DNA of 42,910 nucleotides from Oscillibacter sp. (GTDB lineage Bacteria; Bacillota; Clostridia; Oscillospirales; Oscillospiraceae). Shown here in pieces: positions 25,853 through 32,837 of the stretch; position 1 is the first letter of the stretch, and the number at the start of each line of letters is the position of its first letter. The notes beneath the pieces are model-generated. The model had not been told where the DNA came from, ran no database searches, and was given only the letters and a program-made list of their open reading frames with translations. The stretch lies in assembly GCA_022791875.1 (NCBI GenBank), contig JAAVZX010000042.1, positions 1 through 42,910 on the forward strand, in the 5' to 3' direction. Position numbers and translations under genes: made by a program.

Positions 25853-26236
25853 TTGGATATCCCGATAATCTGCCGTTACTGCGGCGGTATCGTTCGCCTG
25901 GTTCCCGCGGAAACGGTCTACGGCGCATCTGTGGAACGGCTAGGGAAGCGGAGCGAAAAAATCTATCAGTGCCAGAACTGCGGTGCCCGGGTCGGCTGCC
26001 ACAAGGGGACGAACCGTCCTCTTGGCAACGTGGCCAATGAGATCCTGCGGCTGAAGCGGATTGAGGCCCATCAGGTTTTCGACGGCCTGTGGAAGCGGCG
26101 GAAAATGAAGCGGAGCGATGCTTACCGATGGCTGGCAAGGGAGATGGAACTGCCCATGAAGACCGCCCATATCGGCGGCTTTGAAATGGACCAGTGCCAG
26201 AAGGTCATTGAGCTTTGCAGGAAGGAGGCGGCGTAG
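25853..26236 (+). CDS. Zinc-ribbon protein, DUF3268-like
   Basis: A 127-residue protein with an N-terminal zinc ribbon of two CxxC-type pairs: CRYCGG near residues 6-11 and CQNCGARVGCHKGTN near 43-57. The rest is helical and contains YRWLAREMELP. It resembles the DUF3268 zinc-finger family common on phages and conjugative elements. TTG 25853 is preferred over ATG 25847 because AAAGGAGG lies 7 nt before the TTG but only 1-2 nt before the ATG. A clear paralogue lies at 30838-31281. Probable nucleic-acid-binding or nuclease-inhibiting role, not established. Confidence 0.75.
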   Translation: MDIPIICRYCGGIVRLVPAETVYGASVERLGKRSEKIYQCQNCGARVGCHKGTNRPLGNVANEILRLKRIEAHQVFDGLWKRRKMKRSDAYRWLAREMELPMKTAHIGGFEMDQCQKVIELCRKEAA

Positions 26237-26514
26237 TGGTTTACACCATCGTACAGACGGCGGCGGATATCGACCGAGGCTTCTTCCCCGACCCGTTTGC
26301 CTGGGAGAGCTATTGCTCGATTGACCAGGCTCGGGAACGGCTGGCGGAGCTGATCGCGGAGGAAAAGAAGAATCTGGACAGCCGTTTTGACGCGGAAGAT
26401 CTGTCGGACGACTGCTGGGAAGTCTGTGAGGCTGATTATGCCGCTGCGCATTTCCTGTGGATTGAGATTTTGACCTCTGAGATGCCTCCCGCCAAAAGGA
26501 AGGAGGCGGCCTGA
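26236..26514 (+). CDS. Small hypothetical protein
   Basis: A 92-residue acidic protein of unknown function, beginning VYTIVQTAADIDRGFFPDPF and rich in Asp, Glu and Ala. GTG 26236 overlaps the previous stop (TAGTG) and has AGGAAGGAGG upstream at good distance, so translation is coupled to the zinc-ribbon gene. No motif, signal peptide or membrane segment is seen. Confidence 0.65.
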   Translation: MVYTIVQTAADIDRGFFPDPFAWESYCSIDQARERLAELIAEEKKNLDSRFDAEDLSDDCWEVCEADYAAAHFLWIEILTSEMPPAKRKEAA

Positions 26515-27054
26515 ATGCGTGACGGACCGAGAATGCCGAACTGTGTCCTCTGCCCCCATAATCTCTATTACAGCGACGCGGTTCCCATGCGGAAACAGGG
26601 CGTTATGATGCGCTTGGGCGAACGGTTCTGTCTGGGCGGAAAAAAGGCCCGGCGGTTCAAGCGGAGCGACCCCAAAATTTATGTGCCGTCCTGGTGTCCG
26701 AAGCGGAAGAATCCCTGCGAATTGCGGCTCTACGGCTTCAAGAGCTTCCGGGATGAATGGATGCACCTCGAACTGTGCCGCAGTCTTGGCAAGAACCTGC
26801 CCCCAGAGGAATACCGCTATGCCCTGATCTACGAGGGCCGCACGGAATTGTCTCCCCGGGATTTCTGGGAGCGCTGCGAAACGACGCCTGACCCGGAGAA
26901 TGGGATTCTTGAAAATCCTGTTGAGAAGTATCAGGTTCTGAAGATCGTCGACGGTCTGAAGCCTGTGTTCTTTTATAAGACAGGGCGAGGCTTCAAGCTG
27001 CTCCATTCCTTCAGGGCTGAGATTGCCAGGGAAAACAAGCTGGAGGAGGATTGA
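26515..27054 (+). CDS. Cysteine-containing hypothetical protein
   Basis: A 179-residue protein. Its N-terminal third has cysteines arranged CVLC near residues 10-13, then RFC, SWCPKRKNPC around 60-69, suggesting a metal-binding knuckle. The C-terminal half contains EYRYALIYEGRTELSPRDFW and looks like a small alpha/beta domain. It starts at ATG 26515, with GGAAGGAGG just upstream and no gap after the previous gene. I do not recognise the family; the neighbourhood of small zinc proteins suggests nucleic-acid interaction. Confidence 0.65.
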   Translation: MRDGPRMPNCVLCPHNLYYSDAVPMRKQGVMMRLGERFCLGGKKARRFKRSDPKIYVPSWCPKRKNPCELRLYGFKSFRDEWMHLELCRSLGKNLPPEEYRYALIYEGRTELSPRDFWERCETTPDPENGILENPVEKYQVLKIVDGLKPVFFYKTGRGFKLLHSFRAEIARENKLEED

Positions 27055-27056
27055 AC

Positions 27057-27242
27057 GTGCGGGGAAGCAAAAAGAGCTGCGACACCTGCGCTCATTCCTA
27101 CATGGAGCGCGAGAACTTCAAGTTTCGTCAGAAATGCCGCAGTCCGGAGTACAATTCGCCGGAGTATACCTTTGATATGTTCATGGAGGACCAGGGACGG
27201 GGCTATTGCCGCTTCTGGTCCCCCGAAACACGGAGCAGGTGA
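27057..27242 (+). CDS. Small zinc-binding-like protein
   Basis: A 61-residue protein with four to five cysteines: CDTCAHSY near residues 8-15, KCRSPEYN around 27-34, and GYCRFW near the end. This spacing would fit a single zinc site. GTG 27057 is preferred over TTG 27051 because GAGGAGG (27043-27049) lies at normal distance from the GTG and only 1 nt from the TTG. It is coupled to its upstream neighbour. Confidence 0.6.
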   Translation: MRGSKKSCDTCAHSYMERENFKFRQKCRSPEYNSPEYTFDMFMEDQGRGYCRFWSPETRSR

Positions 27243-27247
27243 GCCCC

Positions 27248-27454
27248 ATGAAAGACTATTTTATCGGGCAGGGAACTTCGGTCACCGCTCAGTTTGATAC
27301 GCTGGAGGAAATGCTGGCCTGTCACGCTCAAATGCCCGATCTGGATCGCCATTTCTGCAAGCTGTACAATTGCCGCGCCCACAAATACGCGCCTGGCTGG
27401 GCGGTTACCTGGTCGCGGCATAACAAACGCAATCCCTGGCAGGACTGGACCTGA
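27248..27454 (+). CDS. Small hypothetical protein
   Basis: A 68-residue protein starting MKDYFIGQGTSVTAQFDTLE and ending in a Trp/basic segment. ATG 27248 is taken as the start because it follows the previous stop by a few bases with a weak CAGGTGA site. No domain is recognised. It lies in the same string of small genes between the clamp and the AAA+ ATPase. Confidence 0.5.
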   Translation: MKDYFIGQGTSVTAQFDTLEEMLACHAQMPDLDRHFCKLYNCRAHKYAPGWAVTWSRHNKRNPWQDWT

Positions 27455-27492
27455 CAACTGGTCCCCATCCGCCGGGAGGAAAGGAAAAGATT

Positions 27493-27828
27493 ATGAAAAA
27501 CAATTATTCGCTTGCTGAACGAAACCGCATTGTAGAGGAAAATCTCTACCGCATCAAGAATACGATCCGGCGCAACCGTGCGCTGATGAAGTCGGCCCGG
27601 CTGGACTACGACGACGTGTACCAGCAGCTGGCCATTCGCCTGATCCGCTGCGTGGAGGGCTTCGACCCCGAAAAGGGTGAGTTGGGCCAGCACATCAATG
27701 CCCAGCTCCAGTATGAGCTGCTGAACTGCAAGGACAGCCGGACACTCTACGGCTTCACCTGTGCTCCCCGTGACCTGCAGGGCGCGGTGATTTCCCTGGA
27801 TGCCTGCCGTGAGCTTGCGGCGGCGTGA
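27493..27828 (+). CDS. Sigma-70 region 2-like protein
   Basis: A 111-residue protein resembling only region 2 of sigma-70-type factors: RIVEENLYRIKNTIRRNRAL followed by DYDDVYQQLAIRLIRCVEGF and DPEKGELGQHINAQLQYELL, the segment that normally binds the RNA polymerase clamp helices and the -10 element. No region 4 is present, so it cannot contact a -35 box by itself. It may be an anti-sigma-like decoy, a co-sigma factor working with another protein, or a relic. ATG 27493 follows GGGAGGAAAGG. Confidence 0.72.
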   Translation: MKNNYSLAERNRIVEENLYRIKNTIRRNRALMKSARLDYDDVYQQLAIRLIRCVEGFDPEKGELGQHINAQLQYELLNCKDSRTLYGFTCAPRDLQGAVISLDACRELAAA

Positions 27829-27840
27829 GGAGTGCATTCA

Positions 27841-28170
27841 ATGAGCCTTCTGTTTTCTGAGGTCACCTTCCGCCGGAAGAATGGCGCAAGCGTGACCCTC
27901 TACGAGAGCGGCCACCCAGATGAATATGATCTGCGGGAGCTGCTGAAATACGAGAACCGTTATGCCTCCCTGCGGACTGCTGGGTTGACTGGCATGACCG
28001 TTGAGGTTCAGCACTACCGCTTCCTGGGCGGCTCTGCCCGGGACTGGCTGGCGGAACAGGAACACATCGCCCTGATGGAAGCCTATGATGAGGCGGTGTC
28101 CCATGAGCCGTTCACTCAGCGTGACGATGTGGAACATCTGGAATATTACGAATTTGAAATTGTGGAATAG
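27841..28170 (+). CDS. Hypothetical acidic protein
   Basis: A 109-residue protein (MSLLFSEVTFRRKNGASVTL at its start) with an acidic C-terminus ending EHLEYYEFEIVE. The fold looks beta-rich at the start and helical later. ATG 27841 is chosen because AGGAG (27828-27832) is at normal distance; an in-frame GTG at 27832 overlaps that site. No homologue is recognised. The next gene starts 13 bases downstream. Confidence 0.6.
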   Translation: MSLLFSEVTFRRKNGASVTLYESGHPDEYDLRELLKYENRYASLRTAGLTGMTVEVQHYRFLGGSARDWLAEQEHIALMEAYDEAVSHEPFTQRDDVEHLEYYEFEIVE

Positions 28171-28183
28171 AAAGGGGCCTGCT

Positions 28184-29545
28184 ATGCCTATGAATCAAAT
28201 CCCCTTGCGGGACAAAATGCTGGCCGTCTGTGCCGATGTCAACGCCCAGGTAGCGGAGCGGGAGGAATTGGTTGAGCTGATTGCCATCGCCCTGCTGACC
28301 CGGAAGAATCTCTTTCTCCTGGGTGCGCCGGGGCAGGCCAAGAGCTACGCCATCAATGCCTTCCGCAGCCGGATCACTGGCGCCCGGCAGTTTGAGCGGC
28401 TTCTCTCCAAGCAGACCGACGAGGAACAGCTCTTCGGGCGCGTCGACCTCTCCAGCCTGATTCCCGGCAGCGTGCCGCGCAATGTGCTGGAGCAGGACCA
28501 GCAGTATCAGCTGATGCAGAAGCGTCTGAAGGCGCAGCTCTCCAGCGGTCAGGGCGTCGGCGACTTGCCGGAGCAGATGGAGCATCACCGGAAAGCCCTT
28601 GCGGAGCTCTACAGCGGCGAACCGCAGGTCAACACCGCCGGGAAGATTCCCGAGGCGGACATCGTGTTTCTGGACGAGTGCTTCAAGGCCAACGACGGCG
28701 TGCTGAACTCCCTGCTGACGGCTCTGAACGAGCGCAAGTACACCAATGAGGGCCGTACATATCCCATCCCCACCATCTCCTTCTTCGCGGCGTCCAACGA
28801 GATTCCGAACTTCGCAGACCCACAGGAGAAGATTCTGGAGGCGCTGTATGACCGCCTGGAGCTGAAGGTGGTGACGGAGAACATCTCTGACCGGAATAAG
28901 CGGCTGGAGGTCCTGCGGGACAAGCAGTCCGGACACGCCGGGCAGATTTCCGCCTCCTTTACTCTGGAAGAACTGGAGGCCATGCAGCGGGAGGTTTCGG
29001 CCATTCCGGTGCCGGATTCCGTCAATGAGCTGACGGACGACATTCTCTGTGAGCTGCGCAAGAGCGGCGTTCCGGTGTCTGACCGGAAGTACCTGAACTA
29101 CTATCCCATCGCCCAGGCCAAGGCGTGGCTCTCCGGTCATGCGTCGGTAGAAGCCATGGACTTGCTGGCTCTGAAAAACTACCTCTGGCAGAAGCCGGGG
29201 GACCGTCCCACGGTAGAGGTTGTGCTGAACCGGATGTGCGTCAATCCCATGCAGGACAAGGTGAACGGCATTCGTGCCATGGCGGTGGAGGCCCAGGGTG
29301 ACTTTGACGCCGCCCGGCAGGATACCTCCAAGCCCAGCATTGGAGCCAAAGCCTTGCAGAAGCTCCGGGGCGAGCTGGTGCGGCTCTACGGAATGCAGCA
29401 GGATTTGGCCAACGCCGTCCAGTCCGACAGTGAACGGGCCTTGGTTGACACCTTGCTGGCCGATCTGGAGCAGATCAACCGGCAGGCGCACGAGGCCATC
29501 AACTTCACTTGTATGCCGCTGAACGAACTGGCGGCCATGCAATAA
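28184..29545 (+). CDS. ravA-like: MoxR/RavA-type AAA+ ATPase
   Basis: A 453-residue ATPase of the MoxR/RavA branch of AAA+ proteins. Walker A is the unusual GAPGQAKS (residues 47-54), where the RavA-type alanine-lysine replaces the usual glycine-lysine. Walker B is DIVFLDECFKAND, followed by LLTALNERKY, the sensor FFAASNEIPN and the arginine-containing ALYDRLELKV, all in RavA order. The C-terminal 120 residues are helical. MoxR proteins act as chaperone-like partners of vWA proteins, and one is encoded in this operon at 32834-34408. ATG 28184 is taken because AAAGGGG lies 7-8 nt upstream. Confidence 0.9.
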   Translation: MPMNQIPLRDKMLAVCADVNAQVAEREELVELIAIALLTRKNLFLLGAPGQAKSYAINAFRSRITGARQFERLLSKQTDEEQLFGRVDLSSLIPGSVPRNVLEQDQQYQLMQKRLKAQLSSGQGVGDLPEQMEHHRKALAELYSGEPQVNTAGKIPEADIVFLDECFKANDGVLNSLLTALNERKYTNEGRTYPIPTISFFAASNEIPNFADPQEKILEALYDRLELKVVTENISDRNKRLEVLRDKQSGHAGQISASFTLEELEAMQREVSAIPVPDSVNELTDDILCELRKSGVPVSDRKYLNYYPIAQAKAWLSGHASVEAMDLLALKNYLWQKPGDRPTVEVVLNRMCVNPMQDKVNGIRAMAVEAQGDFDAARQDTSKPSIGAKALQKLRGELVRLYGMQQDLANAVQSDSERALVDTLLADLEQINRQAHEAINFTCMPLNELAAMQ

Positions 29546-29569
29546 AAAAGAAATCGGGAGGAATGCGGA

Positions 29570-30016
29570 ATGCTGAACAAGATCGTAGTCATGGGCCGTC
29601 TGACCCGTGACCCGGAGCTGCGGCGGACTCAGAACGGGACTGCCGTCACATCGTTCTCCGTGGCCTGCGAGCGGGATTTCAAGTCCCAGAGCGGCGAGAA
29701 GGAGACGGATTTCATCGACGTGGTGGCCTGGCGTACCACGGCGGAGTTCGTGAGCAAGTATTTCGCCAAGGGGCGCATGGCGGTGGTGTATGGCCGCCTC
29801 CAGCTCCGCGACTGGACGGATCGGGACGGGAACAAGCGCCGTGCCGCGGAGATCGTGGCGGACAGCGTGTACTTCGGCGACTCCAAGCCCGCCGGCACCC
29901 AGCCCAAGGAGACGCAGGACTTCACCGCGGACCCCAGCGGCAGCGTGAAGGAGTTGCCGGAAAACTTTGACCCCTTCTCGGAGGTCGAGCCGACGGACAG
30001 CGAGCTGCCGTTCTGA
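29570..30016 (+). CDS. ssb: Single-stranded DNA-binding protein
   Basis: A 148-residue SSB of bacterial length. The OB-fold shows MLNKIVVMGRLTRDPELRRT, VTSFSVACERDF, then TDFIDVVAWRTTAEFVSKYF and KGRMAVVYGRLQLRDW. The acidic C-terminal tip DSELPF matches the partner-binding tail that recruits helicases, polymerases and recombination proteins. It would coat single strands during conjugative transfer and element replication. GGGAGGAATGCGG precedes the ATG. Confidence 0.95.
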   Translation: MLNKIVVMGRLTRDPELRRTQNGTAVTSFSVACERDFKSQSGEKETDFIDVVAWRTTAEFVSKYFAKGRMAVVYGRLQLRDWTDRDGNKRRAAEIVADSVYFGDSKPAGTQPKETQDFTADPSGSVKELPENFDPFSEVEPTDSELPF

Positions 30017-30024
30017 AAAACGAT

Positions 30025-30054
30025 GCGGCGGGGGGAGTCACTTCCTCCCGCCGC
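30025..30054 (+). other. Strong intercistronic hairpin after ssb
   Basis: GCGGCGGGGGGA (30025-30036) pairs with TTCCTCCCGCCGC (30042-30054), about twelve pairs in a very GC-rich stem beginning 9 bases after the ssb stop. No T-run follows, so it is more likely an mRNA-stability or processing element than a terminator. Confidence 0.6.
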
Positions 30055-30071
30055 GGAATCTGGAGGGCTGT

Positions 30072-30140
30072 ATGGAGGATAACATTCTGGTGTACCTGCA
30101 AAGGGAGCATTCCCTTGTTGCGAAAGAGGTGGCAGTATGA
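30072..30140 (+). CDS. Possible 22-residue leader peptide
   Basis: A very short frame (MEDNILVYLQREHSLVAKEV, then AV) begins at ATG 30072 with GGAGGG 4 nt upstream and ends in ATGA, overlapping the start of the next gene at 30137. It may serve mainly to couple translation of that gene. Its amino-acid sequence shows no motif. Confidence 0.45.
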   Translation: MEDNILVYLQREHSLVAKEVAV

Positions 30141-30829
30141 GGCCCACCAAGGCGCGGTGCACCCACAATATGCGCTATAAACGTCCGGCGCTGGCCTCCA
30201 TGGGCGACGTGTACCTGATGCAGGAGTTGGAAGCGATTCAGGAGGCGTGCGCGGATATTCACTGGTTTATTGACCAGGACGACGACACTCTGCTGAACGC
30301 CCTGGACGGCGACGAAGAGGACGCCTTTGAGTTCCGGGTTGCTTTCGCGGACCTGGAAGCGAAGGCGGAGCACCTGAGCAATCTTTTCTATGAGCTGGGC
30401 GAGTTCGGAGACGATATCTGGGAGCTTTACAACGACTGCACGGTGGCCCTAATTGGAAACCGTTACCAGGTTGTGGGCTTTGACATGGATGAAGAGGACT
30501 ATTTTTCCCTCACAGCCTATGAGCAGGAACTGGCCCATACGGTGGCTGGAAAGCGCCTGATGCGGATGACCAAGGCTAATATGCTTTCCGCTATCGGCCA
30601 GTGTATGGGCATTTTGATTGCCTTTCTCGATCTCCGGCAGTCCTACGACTATCTGAAAGCGTCCTTCGATATCCTGCGGGATGTAAACACGTCCCTGCTG
30701 GACACCATCAAGGAGATCGAAGAAACCTACAAAGCGGCGAACGCCTGTCAGTTTTACCCCTGGTACGAGGAGACGAAACGCTTCGACCGGCTTTTGGAAT
30801 GCCTGCCCCAACAGGCATGGATTGAGTGA
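30137..30829 (+). CDS. Hypothetical acidic helical protein
   Basis: A 230-residue acidic protein, mostly helical (MQELEAIQEACADIHWFIDQ, EFRVAFADLEAKAEHLSNLF), with no signal or membrane segment. ATG 30137 overlaps the short upstream frame by 4 nt. A central region (ALIGNRYQVVGFDMDEEDYF) may form a small beta unit. I do not recognise the family. It lies between SSB and the second zinc-ribbon protein. Confidence 0.65.
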   Translation: MRPTKARCTHNMRYKRPALASMGDVYLMQELEAIQEACADIHWFIDQDDDTLLNALDGDEEDAFEFRVAFADLEAKAEHLSNLFYELGEFGDDIWELYNDCTVALIGNRYQVVGFDMDEEDYFSLTAYEQELAHTVAGKRLMRMTKANMLSAIGQCMGILIAFLDLRQSYDYLKASFDILRDVNTSLLDTIKEIEETYKAANACQFYPWYEETKRFDRLLECLPQQAWIE

Positions 30830-30837
30830 GGGCGGAT

Positions 30838-31281
30838 ATGATCGACAAATATCCGAAAACCTGCAATCTCTGCGGCGGCACCGTTATCTTCACCAGCAAC
30901 GCGGTGATCTACGGACGGGAATACGGCAGCGGCCGGTGCTACCTCTGCACAAAATGCGGCGCTTTCGTCGGCACGCATAAACCGTGGCCCAGAGAGGCCC
31001 TGGGGCTTCTGGCGGACGCTCGTATGCGGAAGGGGAAAAAGCTGTGCCACGGCCTGTTTGACCCCTTCTGGCGCGGCAAACCCAAAGCGCAGAAGAAGCG
31101 GCAGGACCTCTATTTCTGGCTGTCGCGGCAGATGGACATTCCCTTTGAGGACTGCCACTTCGGTCATTTTGATCTGGAGCGGTTGAGAGCGGCCTACAGG
31201 ATTCTCTCAAAAATCCAGGGCATGGAAATGCGGTATGACAACCGCGGGATGATTTATTTTCCCGTGGAAGAAGTGTCATAG
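30838..31281 (+). CDS. Zinc-ribbon protein, DUF3268-like paralogue
   Basis: A 147-residue protein with a zinc ribbon CNLCGGTVIF near residues 9-18 and CTKCGAFVGTHKPWPREALG near 38-57. The second half (LYFWLSRQMDIPFEDCHFGH) matches the same region of the zinc-ribbon protein at 25853-26236, so the two are paralogues. ATG 30838 is preferred over GTG 30826 because GAGGGCGG lies just before it. Putative nucleic-acid-binding protein. Confidence 0.75.
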   Translation: MIDKYPKTCNLCGGTVIFTSNAVIYGREYGSGRCYLCTKCGAFVGTHKPWPREALGLLADARMRKGKKLCHGLFDPFWRGKPKAQKKRQDLYFWLSRQMDIPFEDCHFGHFDLERLRAAYRILSKIQGMEMRYDNRGMIYFPVEEVS

Positions 31282-31357
31282 AATAGTGGAAAGGAATCGA
31301 GACGGTACAGAAATGCGCCGTCCTGGTTCCTTTTCCCGTTTGTAAGGAGGCGTTTAT

Positions 31358-32779
31358 GTGTATGAGCAAATGACTCTGTTTCAGATGCCTGAGCCGCCTG
31401 CCCGTGCCATCTATGGCAGCGGCATCGGTCAGGCACCTATGCTGCCGGGTCGGAAGGACTCGGCCCATATGGAGGGTATCTACCTGGACCGTCTTTTGCC
31501 CTTGGAGGACTATGACAAGATCATCGTCCTGTTCTCCGGCGGCAAGGACAGCCTCGCCTGTGTTCTGGACCTGCTGGAACGGGGTGTACCTCGGGAGAAG
31601 ATGGAGCTCTGGCACCACGACATTGACGGCGGACACCCTACCCGGAAAATGGACTGGCCCGTGACGCGGAACTATGTCCGGGCCGTGGCCGAATATCTGG
31701 GCATCACTTTGCGGGTATCCTGGCGGGTCAATGGCTTCTGGGGAGAGGTGTACCGGATTGGCTCAAGCTGGCCCATCCAGTATGTGGACCCGTTCAGCGG
31801 TGAAACGCTGGAATGCCCACTTTCTGAAAAGCAGATTCGCTCCGCCCAGCTCCGGGAGAAGATTCTGGACGATCTGGAGCAGGAGGAACTGGAAGGCATG
31901 GGCCTTCGCATGAAGTTCCCAGCCAAGAGCGGAAATCTGGCGACTCGCTGGTGCAGCTCCATCCTCAAAATCATGGTTGCGGATACGGTTATCCGCAATC
32001 TGGACCTGGAGGAGTTGAAATCCATGGGCAGCAGTCAGCGATTCCCCGCCAAAGGCTCCGTCGCCAATGGCCGTTTTTGCAGTCCAAACCTCAAGCGAGA
32101 AGTCGGGGACAGCCTTCTGCGCAATCTGGACCTGTTGAGGGAGAACGGCAAGCGCCTGAAGCTCCCGGTGAAATCCGGTTGTCATCAGGGCCGCTGGTAT
32201 TCCGGTTCCCTCAAGGCCCAGGTGGAGAGCAAGCTGTATGCGGATATTGACGCTCTTTCCCAGAATGTAAAGATTCTGGTGGTTTCGGGTGAACGCCGTC
32301 AGGAGAGCGCTGGGCGTGCTAAATACAATGAAATGGAGATTCACCGCACCAATGCCACAGCAAAGGCCCACCGGCTGGTCCATCAATGGCGGAGCGTCAT
32401 CGACTGGGAGGAAGCCCAGGTCTGGGACATCATCCGGTGCTGGCACATCACGCCCCACCCCTGCTACGCCGCTGGCTGGAATCGGTGTTCCTGCATGATG
32501 TGCATTTTCAGCCTGCCCACCCACTGGGCCGGAATCCGGGAGCTGTTCCCGGAGCGGTTCGCCGAGGTAGAGGAAGATGAGCGCGTCCTGGGCTTTACCC
32601 TGGACAACAGGCTCCCGCTGGTGGAATACGTCGGCGACGCGAAAAGCTGCGTCTGCCATGATAATCCGCAGGCGCTCCGTCGGCTGACCAGCGGCGAGTT
32701 TTCCACGGCAGACGTAGAGCGGCAGGAATGGACCATGCCCGCCGGAGCCTTTCACGGTGCCGCTGGCGGGCCTTGTTGA
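31358..32779 (+). CDS. PP-loop (PAPS reductase-like) protein with triplicated insert
   Basis: A 473-residue member of the PAPS reductase/adenine nucleotide alpha hydrolase superfamily. The PP-loop is LFSGGKDSLACVLDLL with SGGKDS at residues 60-65, used to bind and split ATP to AMP. The C-terminal part has a cysteine cluster RCSCMMC (376-382), which could hold a metal or relay sulfur. In between are three tandem units of about 40 residues (187-225, 226-265, 266-305), each built on FPAKSG--RWCSS-LK. One such unit is usual. The substrate is unknown: sulfate reduction, nucleic-acid thiolation or base modification are all possible. GTG 31358 follows AAGGAGG. Confidence 0.82.
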   Translation: MYEQMTLFQMPEPPARAIYGSGIGQAPMLPGRKDSAHMEGIYLDRLLPLEDYDKIIVLFSGGKDSLACVLDLLERGVPREKMELWHHDIDGGHPTRKMDWPVTRNYVRAVAEYLGITLRVSWRVNGFWGEVYRIGSSWPIQYVDPFSGETLECPLSEKQIRSAQLREKILDDLEQEELEGMGLRMKFPAKSGNLATRWCSSILKIMVADTVIRNLDLEELKSMGSSQRFPAKGSVANGRFCSPNLKREVGDSLLRNLDLLRENGKRLKLPVKSGCHQGRWYSGSLKAQVESKLYADIDALSQNVKILVVSGERRQESAGRAKYNEMEIHRTNATAKAHRLVHQWRSVIDWEEAQVWDIIRCWHITPHPCYAAGWNRCSCMMCIFSLPTHWAGIRELFPERFAEVEEDERVLGFTLDNRLPLVEYVGDAKSCVCHDNPQALRRLTSGEFSTADVERQEWTMPAGAFHGAAGGPC

Positions 32780-32780
32780 A

Positions 32781-32837
32781 ATGGAGGAACAAGTTTTGAT
32801 GGAAAAATATTTATGGACAAAAGGAGACAACAAATGA
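32781..32837 (+). CDS. Possible 18-residue leader peptide
   Basis: A short frame MEEQVLMEKYLWTKGDNK starts one base after the PP-loop gene stop and ends in ATGA, overlapping the vWA start at 32834. No strong ribosome-binding site precedes it. It could couple translation between the two genes, as at 30072-30140, but may equally be chance. Confidence 0.3.
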   Translation: MEEQVLMEKYLWTKGDNK

